Below are positions 23,905 through 32,812 of a DNA stretch of 64,000 nt, in pieces. The DNA is from an uncultured Prevotella sp. (GTDB lineage Bacteria > Bacteroidota > Bacteroidia > Bacteroidales > Bacteroidaceae), in assembly GCA_947302435.1 (NCBI GenBank), contig CAMYVQ010000004.1, forward strand, positions 27,783 through 91,782. Direction: 5' to 3'. The position numbers and the translations under genes are program-made. Numbering within the stretch: position 1 is the first letter of the stretch; each line of letters starts with the position of its first letter. The notes under the pieces were generated by a model. It made no database searches. It saw nothing but the letters and a program-made list of their open reading frames with translations, and was not told the DNA's origin.

Positions 23905-25071
23905 ATGGCTGCAATAAAGATTTTAAGCGTTGACGACGAGGCTCCTTTAGAGTTGTTGATGAGACAGTACTTCAGACGCAAGATTCGCAACGGCGAGTAT
24001 GAGTTCTTCTTCGCGCATAACGGCTTGGAGGCTCTTGCCATCCTCTATAACAACCCCGACATCGAGATTATCCTCTCCGACATCAACATGCCTGAGATGG
24101 ACGGACTCACCCTGTTGGCCAAGGTGAACGAGATGCGCAATCCCGCGCTGCGCGTCATCATGGTGAGTGCCTACGGCGACATGAAGAACATCCGCCAGGC
24201 CATGAACAACGGGGCCTTCGACTTCGCCACGAAGCCCATTGACATGGAGGATCTGAGTCTGACCATCGAGAAGGCCATTGAGCAGATAAAATTCGTACAC
24301 GAGTCGCAGAAGGAGCACACGCAGTTGGAGTCACTGAAAAGGGACCTGAATACGGCGAGGGATATTCAGCAGTATATTCTGCCACAGGTGTTTCCGCCTT
24401 TCCCGGAAGACAACGACAAACTGGACATCTATGCCCTGATGGAGGCGGCCAAGGATATTGGCGGCGACTTCTACGATTTCTTCCGCATCGATGACGACCG
24501 CATTGCCCTGGTCATTGCCGATGTTTGCGGCAAGGGCATCCCGGCTGCCTTGTTTATGGCTGTCAGCCGCACCACAATCCACGCGAAAGGCATGCAGTGC
24601 AGCAGTGCCGGAGAGTGTCTGACCGAATCGAACCGTCTGCTGGCCGCCTATTCGGTAGACAATATGTTTGTGACGGTATTCTATGCCATCTACAACACGA
24701 AGACGGGCTTTGTGTCCTTCTGTAACGCCGGCCACAACCCGCCACACATCTTACGCGCTGACGGCACCGTCGAAGAACTGCCCTATCCGAAGAACACCAT
24801 CATAGGGGCTTTCGAAGGCATAGACTACAAGGAGGACACCCTGCAATTAGAGCGTGGTGACTCGTTGGTGATGTTTACAGACGGCGTGACCGAGGCCATG
24901 AACCCGGAAGAACAGGAGTTCGGCAAAGAGCGGTTGGACAACGCCATTAAGGGAATGGCCGACAAGAGTTGCCAACAGGTCATTGGCACCGTCATGGCCG
25001 CTATCAAGGACTTCGCAAACGGAGCCGAACAGAGTGACGACATTACAATGCTGGTACTCAAGAGAAAATAA
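23905..25071 (+). CDS. Response regulator with SpoIIE/PP2C phosphatase output (RsbU-like)
   Basis: Receiver domain (residues 1-125) with all key residues: 'LSVDDEAPLE' acidic pair, phospho-acceptor Asp in 'IILSDINMPEMDG', Ser in 'MVSAYGD' and Lys in 'ATKPID'. A short coiled-coil linker with 'ARDIQQYILP' leads to a PPM/SpoIIE phosphatase (about 175-388) with 'DIGGDFYDFF', 'ADVCGKGIPAALFMA', 'NAGHNPPHI', 'MFTDGVTEA' and 'QSDDITMLVL', so the metal-binding Asp set is intact. Family members dephosphorylate anti-anti-sigma proteins or other phosphoproteins; no STAS or anti-sigma partner is visible here. First gene of the operon; 3 bp before the next start. Confidence 0.93.
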   Translation: MAAIKILSVDDEAPLELLMRQYFRRKIRNGEYEFFFAHNGLEALAILYNNPDIEIILSDINMPEMDGLTLLAKVNEMRNPALRVIMVSAYGDMKNIRQAMNNGAFDFATKPIDMEDLSLTIEKAIEQIKFVHESQKEHTQLESLKRDLNTARDIQQYILPQVFPPFPEDNDKLDIYALMEAAKDIGGDFYDFFRIDDDRIALVIADVCGKGIPAALFMAVSRTTIHAKGMQCSSAGECLTESNRLLAAYSVDNMFVTVFYAIYNTKTGFVSFCNAGHNPPHILRADGTVEELPYPKNTIIGAFEGIDYKEDTLQLERGDSLVMFTDGVTEAMNPEEQEFGKERLDNAIKGMADKSCQQVIGTVMAAIKDFANGAEQSDDITMLVLKRK

Positions 25072-25074
25072 AAG

Positions 25075-26613
25075 GTGAAGAGACACAATATTATCATAGC
25101 GTGCTTGGTTGTCCTGCTCTTGTCATTGGTCGTGTCAGGCTATTACATGCGTCATAGCAATGATGAGCGCATCAGTGAGTTGGAGTCGCAACTTGGCGAA
25201 CTGCGCGAGCAGGAGAAACAGTCGGCTGTGGATCGTCGCGTGAGCAAACAGATGGAGGAGATTGCCTACGGACAGCAGATTCTTTCCGAGGAGCGCAGTC
25301 GCGAGGCAATCCGACAGTCAGAGATTGCTCAGGAGATGACACTCCGCTCTGAGACGGAACGTCAGAAGGCCATCGAGGCGCAAGGCATTGCGGAAATGTC
25401 TGCCCAGGAAGCGTTGAGTGCCTACCAGATGGCAGAGCGCCAACGCATAGAAGCCGAGCATGCCAAGTTAGTGGCTGACACGCTGAACTATATATCGTTA
25501 GGGCGCACGCTTGGTTCGCAGTCGTATTCTATTTATCAGACTGGCGACACAGAGCTGGGCAACATGCTGGCCTACGCCTCCTACCTCTATACCCATGACT
25601 ATGGCGGCGACCTCTTTATCCCTGCGGTGTTTCAGGCACTGACACAGTCTGCAGGCGGTCGTCGTAACTGGAACGTCCACAACGGCAGCATCTCATGCAC
25701 GGAGATTTCGCCTAAGGACAACCATCTGCTGACAGTAAGCACTTACGGCGAGATTTTCAGTCACAGGATGCAGGACGGCCAGATGCAAACTACGCAACAG
25801 ATGAACGACACGCACTATTGCTTTCGCGACGGCTTCGCTTCCAAGAGCGGCAAAGACTACGCCATCAGTCATACCGGCCATTTGGTCGTTGCCGACGACA
25901 ATAAGATGCGCGTCATCTATTTGGAAAAAACAGCCCGTCCTTTCTCCCTTCAAAGTATGCACGACGGCAACCAATTGCTGATTGTCGGCGAGAACAGTGT
26001 AGCCTTGTTTGATATTGCCACTGACAAGGTCGTTGGCACACGCCAACTCGACTTCCATGTGGTGAGTACTGGCAGTCGTGACAACAAGCCTTTGCTTTTC
26101 GACAATCTTGGACACATGCACCTCGTCAACAGCCTTGACGACATGACGGATGAAAAAGTTCCCGTAGCTGGTCAGGTCTCAGCTTTTGCCGTAAGCCATC
26201 ATCACCGACTGACAGCCTACGGCATGGTCGACGGCACTATTTGGCTGACTGATGGAAACGGCAAGACCTATAAGCTTGTGGATCATCTCTCGCAGGTGAC
26301 GATGCTTCAATTTGACGGGAACCGACTCTATTCTTCCAGTTACGACGGCAAACTGCTCTTTTGGATGACTGGCGACCCACAGATTAAGCCCATCACGCTG
26401 TTCCAGTCTAACAGTTGGCTCACCAACTTTACCTTTAGCACAGACAAGAACTACATTTGGACGGGTGAATACAATGGCACCATTACCGAATATCTCATTT
26501 CACTCCCTAAGATTGCACAGCGCCTGCGCCAGAATGTGAAGCGCAATTTCACGCAAGAGGAATGGAACTACTACGTGGGAAAGGGAATACCCTATAGGAA
26601 CGTGAAACAGTAA
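25075..26613 (+). CDS. Membrane-anchored coiled-coil protein with WD40-like beta-propeller
   Basis: No named family. One N-terminal membrane helix (IIIACLVVLLLSLVVSGYYM, residues 6-25) is followed by a long Glu/Gln/Arg-rich coiled coil (residues 30-135, ending 'AERQRIEAEHAKLVADTLNY'). A beta-propeller-like region follows (about 195-490), with repeated strands such as 'VTMLQFDGNRLYSSSYDGKLLFW' and 'LTNFTFSTDKNYIWTGEYNG'. The end 'EEWNYYVGKGIPYRN' resembles the tail of WD40 proteins associated with STAND-type or signalling proteins. The start is a GTG three bases after the upstream stop, implying translational coupling. Likely a periplasmic or cytoplasmic scaffold for the kinases; the topology is unclear. 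Confidence 0.75.
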   Translation: MKRHNIIIACLVVLLLSLVVSGYYMRHSNDERISELESQLGELREQEKQSAVDRRVSKQMEEIAYGQQILSEERSREAIRQSEIAQEMTLRSETERQKAIEAQGIAEMSAQEALSAYQMAERQRIEAEHAKLVADTLNYISLGRTLGSQSYSIYQTGDTELGNMLAYASYLYTHDYGGDLFIPAVFQALTQSAGGRRNWNVHNGSISCTEISPKDNHLLTVSTYGEIFSHRMQDGQMQTTQQMNDTHYCFRDGFASKSGKDYAISHTGHLVVADDNKMRVIYLEKTARPFSLQSMHDGNQLLIVGENSVALFDIATDKVVGTRQLDFHVVSTGSRDNKPLLFDNLGHMHLVNSLDDMTDEKVPVAGQVSAFAVSHHHRLTAYGMVDGTIWLTDGNGKTYKLVDHLSQVTMLQFDGNRLYSSSYDGKLLFWMTGDPQIKPITLFQSNSWLTNFTFSTDKNYIWTGEYNGTITEYLISLPKIAQRLRQNVKRNFTQEEWNYYVGKGIPYRNVKQ

Positions 26614-26633
26614 AAAGGCAAACAAGCAGGAAT

Positions 26634-29438
26634 ATGAAGCAGTACAACAAGCATTGGATGATTCGTTGGGTGAAGGGTCTCTTGTCCCTTTTCCTTTTCA
26701 CTATTTCGCCTTTGGCCGCTGTTTCCCAAGGCTTTCCACTGATCCGCAACTATACGGCGGAGGAATATGGCGGGCATAACCGTAACTATGACATTGAGAT
26801 AGGCGCGGATGGCACGGTGTTCGTGGCCAACTTTGAAGGATTGCTTTATTACGACCGTGCCCGGTGGCGCATCATCCACACACCCGACATCAGCCGCATC
26901 ACAGTCGTCTATCGCGACAGCAAGGACACAATCTGGGCGGGTGGCTACAACTATCTTGCCCGTCTGCAGAAACGGGCCAATGGCGAATTGTTTTTGGAAC
27001 AGGTGGGACAAGACAGCCAGTTCAAAGGCGAGGTAGTTGAAATCTTTGAGACGGACGGCTTGCTGCAGTTTGTGGCCAGCGACAATAATATTTATCAAGT
27101 CCAAGGCACCACCGTGTCGTTGAAGATGCATACGAATGCCAACTTCCGTCCAGGTGTGGATGCCGATGTCATATCGTTGGAGGCCCTTATGGAGGGTGAA
27201 ACGGATGTCCTACTAAGTGGCATCATCCAGACAGAGGAATTGGACGGCGGACTTCAAGTCAAAGTAAAGCAGAACAGCGGTCTGATTATTGCTGACGACA
27301 AGGGCCGCGACCTCTATACCATCACTGAAGCTAACGGCCTATGCTCTAATCAGGTGGCCTTCGTGGCCTACGACGGTCACGGCATGCTTTGGGGAGCCAC
27401 ATTGCATGGCATTTTTTCCATTGAACTGCCGTCGGTCTACAGTTATTTCCTGGCCAAGGACGGCCTCACGGGCGAGGTGCATGATATCACAGTCTTTGAC
27501 GGCAAGATATACGTGGGCGATACCAATGGCCTTTACATCATCTCCCCCCAACAGTGCAAGCGTATTGCCGACATCAACAATATCTGTTGGATGTTGTGCC
27601 ATGGCCGGGACGCACTGTTTGCTGCCACTTCCAGCGGCATCTATAAGATTGCGCATGGCGGCAGTGTCAGCCGGCTGACCTCAAACTCCACCACAGCGAT
27701 GCTGGTCGACGGTGACAAGGTCTATGCAGGAGAATCCGATGGTGTTTATTGCTATCAGGCTGGCCGTGTACAGAAGGTGAACGACCTCCCGATGGTGACA
27801 GAGATCCGTCAGTCGGCCCAGGGTGACCTTTGGTTCATGAACGTTCACGGTGAGACCAAAGGCACAGATCCCGGCAAGCCCCGTGAACCGATTGCCGACT
27901 TGTCTGACCATCTGCTCAAGCCTGTCAGCGATATTGAGGTGAAGGCCCAGTTCCGCTATGGTAGCCAAGTGTGGATTGGTGGGGACGAGATCCTTGCCGT
28001 TATCGATACCGACAAAGAGGCCTTGACCGCGCTCACCGATAGTGGCAAAGTGCGTTTCTGTTCCATCCTTATGGGCAATGACAGTGTGTTGTGGGGCGGT
28101 TATGGCGATATGCCTAAGGAGTTGAAGCCGTTAGGCAGCGACGAAGGCCATCTGCATTTCTTCTACGCTCTCAACTATGCGCCCCTCTCTGGAGAGACCC
28201 TGTATCGCTACAAGCTGGACGACACGAGTATCTTGGGAACAAATGGCCAATGGAGTGCCTGGACTGAGAAACAGGACATAGAGTTCCTGAACCTGCCTTA
28301 CGGTTCGTACACCCTCAGCGTACAGGCCCGGTTGGCCAACGGTGAACTGTCGGAGGTGGCCTCTGTGGGCTTCCGCATTTCCTATCCGCTGATGATGCGC
28401 TGGTATATGGTGGTGCTTTATCTCATCATCTGTGCCTGCATTGTCTATCAGTTGTTCCGCTACCGTCTGAAGCGGCTGCAGAAGGATAAGATCAAATTGG
28501 AGAGAATCGTCGAAGAACGCACTTCGGAAGTTGTCAAACAGAAAGACGAGATTGTCAGGCAGAAAGACGAAATCGAGGAGAAGTCAAGGAGTCTGGAAAA
28601 AGCCCTTGGCGACCTGAATAACGCCCAAAGCGAACTGATACGTCAGGAAAAGATGGCTACGGTAGGTAAATTGACCGAAGGCCTCATCGACCGCATCCTG
28701 AACCCCATGAACTATATCATCAACTTCTCCAAAATGTCAAACGATTTGTTGAAGGACCTGAAGGAGAACATTGACAGAAACAAGGACAGCATCAACGAGG
28801 ACGACTACGAAGACACCTTAGATGTGCTCGGCATGCTGACAGAGAACCTGCAGAATGTAGACCAGTACGGACAGAACACCACCCGTACCCTGAAGGCGAT
28901 GGAAGAGATGTTGAAAGACCGCACGGGAGGCTATGTCGATATGGACTTGTTGCCTGTGCTTCACCAGAATGAGGAGATGCTCAGTAACTATTTTGCGAAG
29001 GAGAAAGAGCAGTATCATATCCAAACAACATTCACCATGCCTGAAAAGGCCATGCCTCTGCACGGTAATCCCGACATACTCAGCAAGACCGTCATGAGTC
29101 TGTTGGGCAATGCGGTCTATGCAGTGGTTAAAAAGGCAGAAAGAAAACCGGACTATACCCCTGAGATTACTGTCACTGCCAACATTTCCCCAGCAGGAGA
29201 ATCTGGAGAAACGTATATCCTGAAAATCCGTGACAACGGCATCGGTATCGAAGAGAAGATCCTGGATAAAATCTTCGACCCGTTCTTCACCACCAAGACC
29301 ACAGGCGAGGCAGCAGGCGTAGGACTCTATCTGAGTCGGGAAATCATACAGAATCATGGCGGTGAAATCAGTGTTGCAAGTGTGAAAAACGAGTACACTG
29401 AGTTTACTATTACGTTACCAAATAAAAAAACGATATGA
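26634..29438 (+). CDS. Propeller-type membrane sensor with a degenerate histidine-kinase core (H-box His replaced by Asp)
   Basis: Built like the periplasmic part of hybrid two-component sensors: signal/membrane segment (residues 12-30), two-component regulator propeller repeats (about 35-490, e.g. 'GTVFVANFEGLLYYDRARW'), a Y_Y_Y-like domain (about 505-585), a membrane helix (about 590-610, 'MVVLYLIICACIVYQLF') and a coiled coil. The H-box reads 'EGLIDRILNPMNYIINFSKM', where the downstream paralogue has 'AGIAHEIQNPLNFVINFSKM': Asp686 replaces the phospho-accepting His and Arg the following Glu. The ATPase keeps an N-box-like 'LLGNAVYAV', G1 'RDNGIGI', 'FDPFFTTKT' and a G2-like 'EAAGVGLYLSREI'. 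So it may bind ATP and act in trans, but it cannot autophosphorylate conventionally. 934 aa; overlaps the next gene by 4 bp. Confidence 0.88.
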   Translation: MKQYNKHWMIRWVKGLLSLFLFTISPLAAVSQGFPLIRNYTAEEYGGHNRNYDIEIGADGTVFVANFEGLLYYDRARWRIIHTPDISRITVVYRDSKDTIWAGGYNYLARLQKRANGELFLEQVGQDSQFKGEVVEIFETDGLLQFVASDNNIYQVQGTTVSLKMHTNANFRPGVDADVISLEALMEGETDVLLSGIIQTEELDGGLQVKVKQNSGLIIADDKGRDLYTITEANGLCSNQVAFVAYDGHGMLWGATLHGIFSIELPSVYSYFLAKDGLTGEVHDITVFDGKIYVGDTNGLYIISPQQCKRIADINNICWMLCHGRDALFAATSSGIYKIAHGGSVSRLTSNSTTAMLVDGDKVYAGESDGVYCYQAGRVQKVNDLPMVTEIRQSAQGDLWFMNVHGETKGTDPGKPREPIADLSDHLLKPVSDIEVKAQFRYGSQVWIGGDEILAVIDTDKEALTALTDSGKVRFCSILMGNDSVLWGGYGDMPKELKPLGSDEGHLHFFYALNYAPLSGETLYRYKLDDTSILGTNGQWSAWTEKQDIEFLNLPYGSYTLSVQARLANGELSEVASVGFRISYPLMMRWYMVVLYLIICACIVYQLFRYRLKRLQKDKIKLERIVEERTSEVVKQKDEIVRQKDEIEEKSRSLEKALGDLNNAQSELIRQEKMATVGKLTEGLIDRILNPMNYIINFSKMSNDLLKDLKENIDRNKDSINEDDYEDTLDVLGMLTENLQNVDQYGQNTTRTLKAMEEMLKDRTGGYVDMDLLPVLHQNEEMLSNYFAKEKEQYHIQTTFTMPEKAMPLHGNPDILSKTVMSLLGNAVYAVVKKAERKPDYTPEITVTANISPAGESGETYILKIRDNGIGIEEKILDKIFDPFFTTKTTGEAAGVGLYLSREIIQNHGGEISVASVKNEYTEFTITLPNKKTI

Positions 29439-30253
29439 CTGAGACTGAACAATTAAGGCAACGATTGCTGAAACAGGAGAAGTTGGCATCACTTGGCATG
29501 TTGAGTGCCGGCATCGCCCACGAGATACAGAACCCGTTGAACTTTGTCATCAACTTCTCGAAAATGTCCAACAAGCTTTTGGACGACCTGATCGTTGTCG
29601 TGGAGGACAATGCCGACCGGTTGCCGGAGGCTGACCGTGAAGACCTCAGCGACATTGTGGCCGATCTGAAGGAGAACATGGGGCAGATCATGGAGAGCGG
29701 TGAGCGGGCTGTCAGCATCATACAGGGCATCTTGCTCGTTTCGCGCGGAAAAGAGAACGAGTATGTGCCTGCCGATGTATGCCACATTGTGAAGGAGTAT
29801 GTCCGCCTGTCGTATCACGCCATGCGGGCAAATCATCCAGGCTTCAATGTCACCATACGCGAACAGTATCAGGAAGACCTGCCGCCGATAATGGTGATTC
29901 CGCAGGATTTGAGCCGTGCCGTGCTGAACGTGGTGAACAATGCGTGCTATGCGGTATGGGTCCTTTCCCAAAAGGCAACCGCAGACTACTCGCCCGAAAT
30001 CAGTGTCAGTGTTGCCGCTGTGGGCAATGATGTGGTCATCACCATTGCTGACAACGGAGAGGGCATGACCGACGAAGTGAAACAGCGACTCTTCGAGAAC
30101 TTCTTCACCACCAAGCCGATTGGCCAAGGGACAGGTCTCGGCATGGGCATTACGCGCGACATCATCGAGAACAAACACGGGGGCAAGCTGGCCTTTACCT
30201 CGGCTGAGGGCAAGGGATCTACTTTCACCTTTACAATTCCCATGAAGAAATGA
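29435..30253 (+). CDS. Soluble histidine kinase, paralogue of the upstream sensor core
   Basis: HisKA plus HATPase kinase with no membrane segment or sensor domain. The H-box is 'SAGIAHEIQNPLNFVINFSK' with His29 as the phospho-acceptor; N-box 'RAVLNVVNNACYAV', G1 'IADNGEGM', F-box 'FENFFTTKP' and G2 'GQGTGLGMGITRD' are all intact. Its first 45 residues align closely with residues 673-702 of the upstream protein, so the two arose by duplication. ATG and the upstream TGA overlap (ATGA), as do its TGA and the next ATG. The most economical reading is a heteromeric pair in which the upstream protein senses and this one carries the phosphate, then passes it to the receiver-PP2C protein. Confidence 0.92.
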   Translation: MTETEQLRQRLLKQEKLASLGMLSAGIAHEIQNPLNFVINFSKMSNKLLDDLIVVVEDNADRLPEADREDLSDIVADLKENMGQIMESGERAVSIIQGILLVSRGKENEYVPADVCHIVKEYVRLSYHAMRANHPGFNVTIREQYQEDLPPIMVIPQDLSRAVLNVVNNACYAVWVLSQKATADYSPEISVSVAAVGNDVVITIADNGEGMTDEVKQRLFENFFTTKPIGQGTGLGMGITRDIIENKHGGKLAFTSAEGKGSTFTFTIPMKK

Positions 30254-32799
30254 GAAAACTGATATACCTCTTGTTATGGGTTCTCAGCATCGGTGTGGTG
30301 CGCGCTCAGGATGAAACGTACTCTGACCATCGCTCGGAAAACAGTGTCGTCAGCGTGCGCGAGGTGTTGGCCCAGGCCGAGAACGACTACCAGATAGGCC
30401 GCATTGACCAGGCCCGCGATGCGCTGTTGAAGAATCTTGGTGACTTCCATGGCAGTATGCGCCAGAACGCGCTCCGGCTCATCGCCCTCAGCTGGCTGGC
30501 CCGCTTCGACATCGAACAGACGGAACATTACATCTCGCTGATGCTCCAAGAGAATCCGTATTACAGTCCGTCGTCTCGTGATCCGGCAATGTTTGCCGAC
30601 ATCGTCAACAATATCAAGGCTGGCATGACCGCCACCATCACCACCGCCTCCAGCCAGGCCGAGAGCCTGGCCGAGGTGCCTGTCCCCACCACGCTCATCA
30701 CTGCCGAGATGATTCAGACTTGTGGAGCACGCAACTTGCAGGAAGTGCTGGCTGCCTACGTGCCGGGCATGAATATCATCGACTGTAACGACGACATCAA
30801 TATTGCCATGCGCGGCATCTATAGCAATACCCAGGAGAAGATACTCGTCATGCTCAACGGCCACCGCATGAACAGCTATGCCACCAATACCGCCGCCCCC
30901 GATTTCAGCATCTCTTTGGAGAAGGTGAAGCAGATTGAGGTGCTTCGCGGTCCGGCCTCGTCACTCTATGGCGGCGTGGCTCTGACAGCTGTTGTCAACA
31001 TCATCACCAAGCAGGGACTCGACGTGGACGGCTTGCAGGCAAGAGGCGGTCTCGGCAACAACGGGCAGATAAAGGCCGATGCCCTTTTCGGCAAACGCTA
31101 TTTCGACATCGATGTGCTCGTTTGGGGCAGTACCTATCGTAGCAAAGGTGAAAAATACGATGTGACCAACGAGCGCACTGACGAGAGTCCCTACGGCATG
31201 CCTGTCGACCATGTCTACATTGGGCGCATAGGTTCCTACCCCAGCTACGACTTTGGCCTGCAACTTGGCTTCAAGGGGTTGCAGTTCATGTACGACACCC
31301 ATTTCTCACAGGTTGTCGCCCCCTTCACTTTGGCATCGTTGGCCCTCTCCTACGACCACGACCGCTACCGTACCTTCAACGGTCTGTCCCCCAGCTTCGG
31401 TGTCTATTCGCGCCATGCCGACCTGAGCTACAGCCACCAGACAGGCAACCTCAGCCTGAAATATGCCGCCACCTACGACAAGGGGGACATCACCCGCTAT
31501 CAGGTCATCAACGACGAAGCCATGCCCACATTAGGCGTGGCTATCGGACTGCCCGACGATGTTTCTCAGGTGTTTACGCAATACGGCGGCATTTCCCGCT
31601 ATGTCAACGGTCAGGAGCAGAACTACGGATTCCAGTTGAAAGGCAACTACAGCTATACCTTGGGCGACAGCCACAAGGGTAACATCGGCTTCGGAGCCGA
31701 ATACAACCACTTCCAGCTCGATGACATCCGCTACCAGATAGGCTACGACTTCGAACAGGCTTTCTTCGAGGATCCGCTGCTGCGCAATGCGGGCATCGGC
31801 AGTGAGAACAGCGGCGATGCCTACCTGCAACTGAAGCACCAATGGCGGTCAGTCATTCTGAATGCCGGCCTGCGCTACGACTACAAAGAGCGATGCGACA
31901 ATTCGCGCGTGAATGAATTCTCGCCTCGCGTGGCCCTTATTCTCCTACGCCCGAAGTGGAGTGCAAGGTTAAGCTACTCCAAATCGTTCGTCGATGCGCC
32001 CTACATCTATCGCAAGGCCAATCTGCTGTCTACACTGATGGTTGGAGACGATCCGGAAACGGCTGCCAGCTTGTCGCCAGAACGAGTCCACTCTGTTCAG
32101 TTGTCTTTCGCAGGGACAAACTGGGTGCGCGGACTCGACTTTGAGGTGAATGGTTTCTACAACCGTGCCAACGACCTGATCATGACACACGTTATCGATT
32201 ACAATAATGTCAGTAAGAACCAGACCTGTGGCGTAGAGGTGACTGCAAAATACCGTCAACACCGTTTCACCGCCGACATGAACCTGACTTGGACCCACAC
32301 ATTCAAATCGAACCTCATGGGAGTTGAGCTCCCCAGCGAACTAAAAGACTTCTACTCAACAGACATCGATGCCAACAACAACACACCTGCCGTCAGGTCG
32401 AACCTTGTTTTAGGATGGCAGGTGAGCAAAGGCCTCCGTCTGCATAGTCATCTTTTGTTTGAAAGCAAGCAGTCGACTTACAACACTGATTTGGTGAAAC
32501 TCATCCAGGCCACCAAAAACATCCAGATTGCTACCGACTATTATAATCAGGGCGACATGGAACAGGCCACGAACTATGGACTCCAAGCTATGGAGGCAAT
32601 GCAACATCTTGTTATGAAGAAGGACATGCCTGCCCGTGCCATCCTCAACGTCGGTGGTGAATACACGATGGGTGCTGTCACCTTTGGCCTGAATGTCCAT
32701 AATCTCTTGGGCACACACTACTATCGTAGCGGCATGAACACCAACGTCATTCCTCAGCAAGGCCGCTGGTTCATGGGCTGTATCGGCATCCGCTTGTAA
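30250..32799 (+). CDS. TonB-dependent outer-membrane receptor with helical N-terminal extension
   Basis: Outer-membrane beta-barrel importer or signal receptor. A signal peptide (MRKLIYLLLWVLSIGVVRAQ) is followed by an alpha-helical, TPR-like region (about residues 33-120, 'QAENDYQIGRIDQARDALLK') in place of the carboxypeptidase-regulatory domain of SusC proteins. Next comes the plug (about 145-250: 'VPVPTTLITAEMIQTCGARN', 'IEVLRGPASSLYGGVALTAV', 'VNIITKQ'), then a barrel of about 600 residues ending 'GRWFMGCIGIRL'. No TonB box is obvious. It overlaps the kinase gene by 4 bp, so it is the last member of the signalling operon. Ligand unknown. It converges with the TolC gene 13 bp away with no visible terminator. 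Confidence 0.9.
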   Translation: MRKLIYLLLWVLSIGVVRAQDETYSDHRSENSVVSVREVLAQAENDYQIGRIDQARDALLKNLGDFHGSMRQNALRLIALSWLARFDIEQTEHYISLMLQENPYYSPSSRDPAMFADIVNNIKAGMTATITTASSQAESLAEVPVPTTLITAEMIQTCGARNLQEVLAAYVPGMNIIDCNDDINIAMRGIYSNTQEKILVMLNGHRMNSYATNTAAPDFSISLEKVKQIEVLRGPASSLYGGVALTAVVNIITKQGLDVDGLQARGGLGNNGQIKADALFGKRYFDIDVLVWGSTYRSKGEKYDVTNERTDESPYGMPVDHVYIGRIGSYPSYDFGLQLGFKGLQFMYDTHFSQVVAPFTLASLALSYDHDRYRTFNGLSPSFGVYSRHADLSYSHQTGNLSLKYAATYDKGDITRYQVINDEAMPTLGVAIGLPDDVSQVFTQYGGISRYVNGQEQNYGFQLKGNYSYTLGDSHKGNIGFGAEYNHFQLDDIRYQIGYDFEQAFFEDPLLRNAGIGSENSGDAYLQLKHQWRSVILNAGLRYDYKERCDNSRVNEFSPRVALILLRPKWSARLSYSKSFVDAPYIYRKANLLSTLMVGDDPETAASLSPERVHSVQLSFAGTNWVRGLDFEVNGFYNRANDLIMTHVIDYNNVSKNQTCGVEVTAKYRQHRFTADMNLTWTHTFKSNLMGVELPSELKDFYSTDIDANNNTPAVRSNLVLGWQVSKGLRLHSHLLFESKQSTYNTDLVKLIQATKNIQIATDYYNQGDMEQATNYGLQAMEAMQHLVMKKDMPARAILNVGGEYTMGAVTFGLNVHNLLGTHYYRSGMNTNVIPQQGRWFMGCIGIRL

Positions 32800-32812
32800 G
32801 CGACAACTACTT

